From: Arthrobacter sp. MA-N2 | GTDB lineage: Bacteria > Actinomycetota > Actinomycetes > Actinomycetales > Micrococcaceae | Reading direction: 5' to 3' | DNA length: 64,000 nt | NCBI RefSeq assembly: GCF_000517125.1 | Contig: NZ_KI912156.1 | Span: forward strand, 517,656-581,655 | Shown: positions 61,963 to 64,000 of the stretch, piece after piece | Layout of the letters: the number at the start of each line of letters is the position of its first letter | Position numbering within the stretch: the first letter of the stretch is position 1 | Made by a program: the position numbers and the translations under genes | The notes under the pieces: generated by a model | What the model saw: the letters and a program-made list of their open reading frames with translations, nothing else | The model's database searches: none | Told to the model about the DNA's origin: nothing

Positions 61963-63411
61963 ATGTCTACCGACGTCACGTCAGACGAGCACGGCAACCC
62001 CGTGCCGGTAACGGGGACACAACTAGCCAGCGACAGAATGCCGCGCGAGTCTGTCACCGTCATCGTCACGCTACTCGTGGCCACCTTCGTGGTGATCCTC
62101 AACGAGACCATCATGAATGTCGCCTTGCAGCGGCTCATGACGGACCTCAACGTTGACGCACCCACGGTCCAATGGCTTTCCACTGGATTCATGCTGACCA
62201 TGGCCGTGGTCATACCCACCACCGGCTTCATCCTCCAAAGGCTCACCACGAGGGCCGCGTTCCTCCTTGCCATCGGGCTCTTCAGCGCCGGCACCTTGCT
62301 TGCTGCAGTGGCCCCCGGGTTTGCCGTGCTCTTGTTGGCACGGATCGTCCAGGCGGGCGGCACGGCGATCATGCTCCCGCTGCTGATGACCACCATCTTG
62401 ACGCTCGTTCCTCTGTCCCGCCGTGGTGCGGTGATGGGCAATGTGACCATCGCGATCTCTGTTGCACCGGCCTTGGGTCCCACCGTTTCCGGCATCATCC
62501 TCGACCACTTCTCGTGGCGCTTCATGTTCGTCTTCGTGCTACCGGTCGCCTTGTTGGCCATGGCGATCGGAGCGAAGTTCCTGACAAACGTGGGCGAACG
62601 CGGACACGTGAAGCTGGACTTCGTCTCAGTGGTCCTGACCGTTCCCGCTTTCGGCGGACTGGTCTATGGCTTGAGTCAGATCGGCGGCCATAGCGGAGCT
62701 GCTACGCTGCCGATTGCCGCCCTGGTCATTGGCGTGTTGTGCATGGTGGCGTTCGTTTTCCGTCAGCTCCAGCTGCAGAAGTCCGAGGCGCCCCTCCTGG
62801 ACCTTAGGGCCTTCAAGTTTCGGATGTTCACCGTCTCGGTGCTCCTCTTGGTGGTCGCCATGATGGCGCTCTTCGGCGTAGTGATCCTGCTGCCGCTCTA
62901 CCTTCAGAACGTCCTCCACCTGCAGCCGATGGAGACCGGGTTGGCACTCCTTCCAGGCGGCTTGGCGATGGGCTTGCTCGGGCCGGTCGTCGGCAGGCTG
63001 TTCGACAAGCTCGGGCCATTTCCGCTCACCGTGAGCGGTTCCATCCTCTTGGTGCTCACGCTGTGGCAGTTCTCGATGCTGACCGCGGATAGCCAGTTGT
63101 GGTGGGTTATTGTCCTCTACGCGGTACTCAGCTTGGGGCTGGCTTTGTTGTTCACTCCCGCGTTCACCACCGGCCTTAACCCACTCCCACCGCACCTCTA
63201 TTCGCATGGCTCGGCCATCATGAGCACGCTGCAGCAAGTGGCGGGAGCTGCGGGCACTGCGCTTCTGGTCTCGATCTTCGCGGTGGTGTCGGCCGTTTCC
63301 GGTTTTGTGGCCGGAATGCAGGCGGCCTTCCTGACAGCCACTTTGATCGCAGTGGCTGCCGTGGTGCTCTCTGCCATGATGCGCAAGACTCAGGGGGCGG
63401 CCGCGCACTAG
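61963..63411 (+). CDS. MFS (DHA2 family) multidrug efflux transporter
   Basis: 482 residues, about 14 membrane segments. NETIMNVALQRLMTDL, VQWLSTGFMLTMAVVIPTTG and RIVQAGGTAIMLPLLMTT are DHA2 signatures like EmrB/QacA, with GLALLPGGLAMGLLGPVVGRLFD. Drug spectrum not predictable. A 138-base gap upstream suggests its own promoter. Followed by a strong terminator. Confidence 0.9.
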   Translation: MSTDVTSDEHGNPVPVTGTQLASDRMPRESVTVIVTLLVATFVVILNETIMNVALQRLMTDLNVDAPTVQWLSTGFMLTMAVVIPTTGFILQRLTTRAAFLLAIGLFSAGTLLAAVAPGFAVLLLARIVQAGGTAIMLPLLMTTILTLVPLSRRGAVMGNVTIAISVAPALGPTVSGIILDHFSWRFMFVFVLPVALLAMAIGAKFLTNVGERGHVKLDFVSVVLTVPAFGGLVYGLSQIGGHSGAATLPIAALVIGVLCMVAFVFRQLQLQKSEAPLLDLRAFKFRMFTVSVLLLVVAMMALFGVVILLPLYLQNVLHLQPMETGLALLPGGLAMGLLGPVVGRLFDKLGPFPLTVSGSILLVLTLWQFSMLTADSQLWWVIVLYAVLSLGLALLFTPAFTTGLNPLPPHLYSHGSAIMSTLQQVAGAAGTALLVSIFAVVSAVSGFVAGMQAAFLTATLIAVAAVVLSAMMRKTQGAAAH

Positions 63412-63450
63412 CCCGTTTCTGTTCGGGAGGCGTTCTAACTTTTGGAGTTC

Positions 63451-63487
63451 GACGGCGCCGCATCACCTTTGGTGGTGCGGCGCCGTC
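63451..63487 (+). terminator. Rho-independent terminator of the efflux gene
   Basis: 17-bp stem with one G-T mismatch (63451-63467 and 63471-63487, GACGGCGCCGCATCACC start), TTT loop, then TTT. 40 bases after the stop. Confidence 0.88.
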
Positions 63488-63503
63488 TTTCGTATACGCC
63501 CGC

Positions 63504-63561
63504 GGGCGGGCGGCGCCGTCTCCCCTGGGCGGGCGGCGCCGTCTCCCCTGGGCGGGCGGCG
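63504..63561. repeat. GC-rich tandem repeat after the terminator
   Basis: Two 23-bp units (63504-63526 and 63527-63549, GGGCGGGCGGCGCCGTCTCC start) and a 12-base partial third unit. Each carries GGCGCCGTCT, the distal arm of the terminator just upstream. Short, possibly slippage-generated. Confidence 0.8.
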
Positions 63562-63961
63562 TCGCGATCGATGTGACGCACGCCATGTTTGCGGCTAGTG
63601 ACCCGAAAGGCGTCCAATGATGTGGCGTAGGGCCCGAAATTGCAGGGTTGTAGGGCTTTTTGGAGTGCAGAACCTTTACGTCGAGTGAATTTGCGTGGGG
63701 TGGTTGGGGTGTGTAAAGTTATTCGAGTCGCCGCCGCTGGTGCGGAATGTTTGCGACCGACTCCCTTCCAAATGGAAATCATTTTCTGGTTCGTTTTTTG
63801 TGTTCCGGTGTGGTTTTGGGGGGGTCCTGGATGGTGTTTTGTCTGGTGTGGTTCCCGGGTTCGGGAGTTGCGCGGGGCGGGCGGGTCTGGTAACTTTGGG
63901 AAGTTGCTCCGGAGCGATCTTGGACCGTGTGGTTTGGGTGGTGTCGGGTGTGTCTGTTGTT
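63562..63961. other. About 400-base non-coding region, probably the promoter region of the rRNA operon
   Basis: No convincing gene: the open frames here are shadows of GT-rich sequence. TTGGGGTGTGTAAAGTTATTC near 63703 and TTTGGGAAGTTGCTCCGGAG near 63894 may hold promoter elements; GCTCCGGAGC is a perfect 10-base palindrome. It looks like untranslated leader and promoter DNA for the element at the edge. Confidence 0.5.
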
Positions 63962-64000
63962 TGAGAACTCAATAGTGTGCCAAGTTTGTTGATACCGATT
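63962..64000 (+). promoter_or_regulatory. 5' leader of a probable rRNA operon, cut by the window edge
   Basis: GAGAACTCAATAGTGTGCC and what follows resemble the leader upstream of 16S rRNA in Arthrobacter and relatives. No rRNA sequence itself is in the window; the 16S gene should begin within a few hundred bases to the right. Confidence 0.6.

Noticed and set aside
63504..63561. Possible CRISPR array from the GC-rich repeats
   Set aside because: Units are contiguous with no spacers, short and only 2.5 in number; no cas gene is near.

Overview
The window is high-GC actinobacterial DNA and reads as a member of Arthrobacter sensu lato (Micrococcaceae). This is inferred from protein character: a near-canonical putrescine oxidase, a DUF5997 protein, class E sortase, CrgA, and PASTA-kinase/FHA genes. 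Several genes also appear leaderless or start with GTG or TTG. It is mostly chromosomal core with short accessory stretches. No prophage, insertion sequence, integrase or CRISPR array was seen.

Layout. 1-12.1 kb is the cell-division/envelope signalling block found near oriC in actinobacteria. It holds ogt (cut by the window edge), crgA, a class E sortase, a small membrane ORF and pabA/trpG. The seven-gene operon fhaA-fhaB-pstP-rodA-pbpA-pknA-pknB runs leftwards with 4-nt overlaps or tiny gaps. 12.4-12.6 kb has tRNA-Leu(CAG), its terminator and the first of three copies of a 66-bp palindromic repeat. 12.6-15.6 kb holds a TetR regulator divergent from putrescine oxidase, and a membrane protein. 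15.6-20.9 kb is a molybdate block (HTH-TOBE regulator, modA, modB, modC). It lies between a DUF5997 gene and a LysR-type ligand-domain gene without HTH, followed by a shortened LacI-type gene ending inside repeat copy 2. 20.8-30.2 kb is metabolic: a small-alarmone-synthetase-like gene, an esterase, a PfkB kinase, a PEBP protein, a HAD phosphatase, GDPD, an ECF42-type sigma factor with its YciI/DGPF partner, glycerate kinase and YqeY. 30.2-47.5 kb holds a uracil permease divergent from a RutE-like reductase, a 2'-5' RNA ligase-like protein, phosphoglucomutase, a peptidase E/amidase/POT transporter operon, rhodanese, pheA, a lipid kinase, serS, an AbiEi-DUF559-like protein, a second HAD phosphatase, a FUSC protein and a SatD-like protein.

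47.6-61.8 kb is another conserved actinobacterial block: ppa, then dacB, a DUF2342 metalloprotease, tilS, hpt, ftsH, folE-folP-folB-folK, DUF3180, two bacterial-PH proteins, a DUF2520 protein and panC. Most overlap or abut, so this is probably one long housekeeping transcription unit joining tRNA modification, purine salvage, membrane proteolysis, folate and pantothenate synthesis. The window closes with an MFS efflux gene, a strong terminator, a GC-rich tandem repeat, and what looks like the 5' leader of an rRNA operon running off the right edge.

I did not find a clear new defence, mobile or biosynthetic system. The best leads are the 66-bp palindromic repeat at gene ends, the DUF5997/HTH-less LysR pair apparently separated by the mod operon, the short LacI-type protein, the ECF42 unit with a visible promoter candidate, and a pair of DnaA-box-like sites between two divergent genes.
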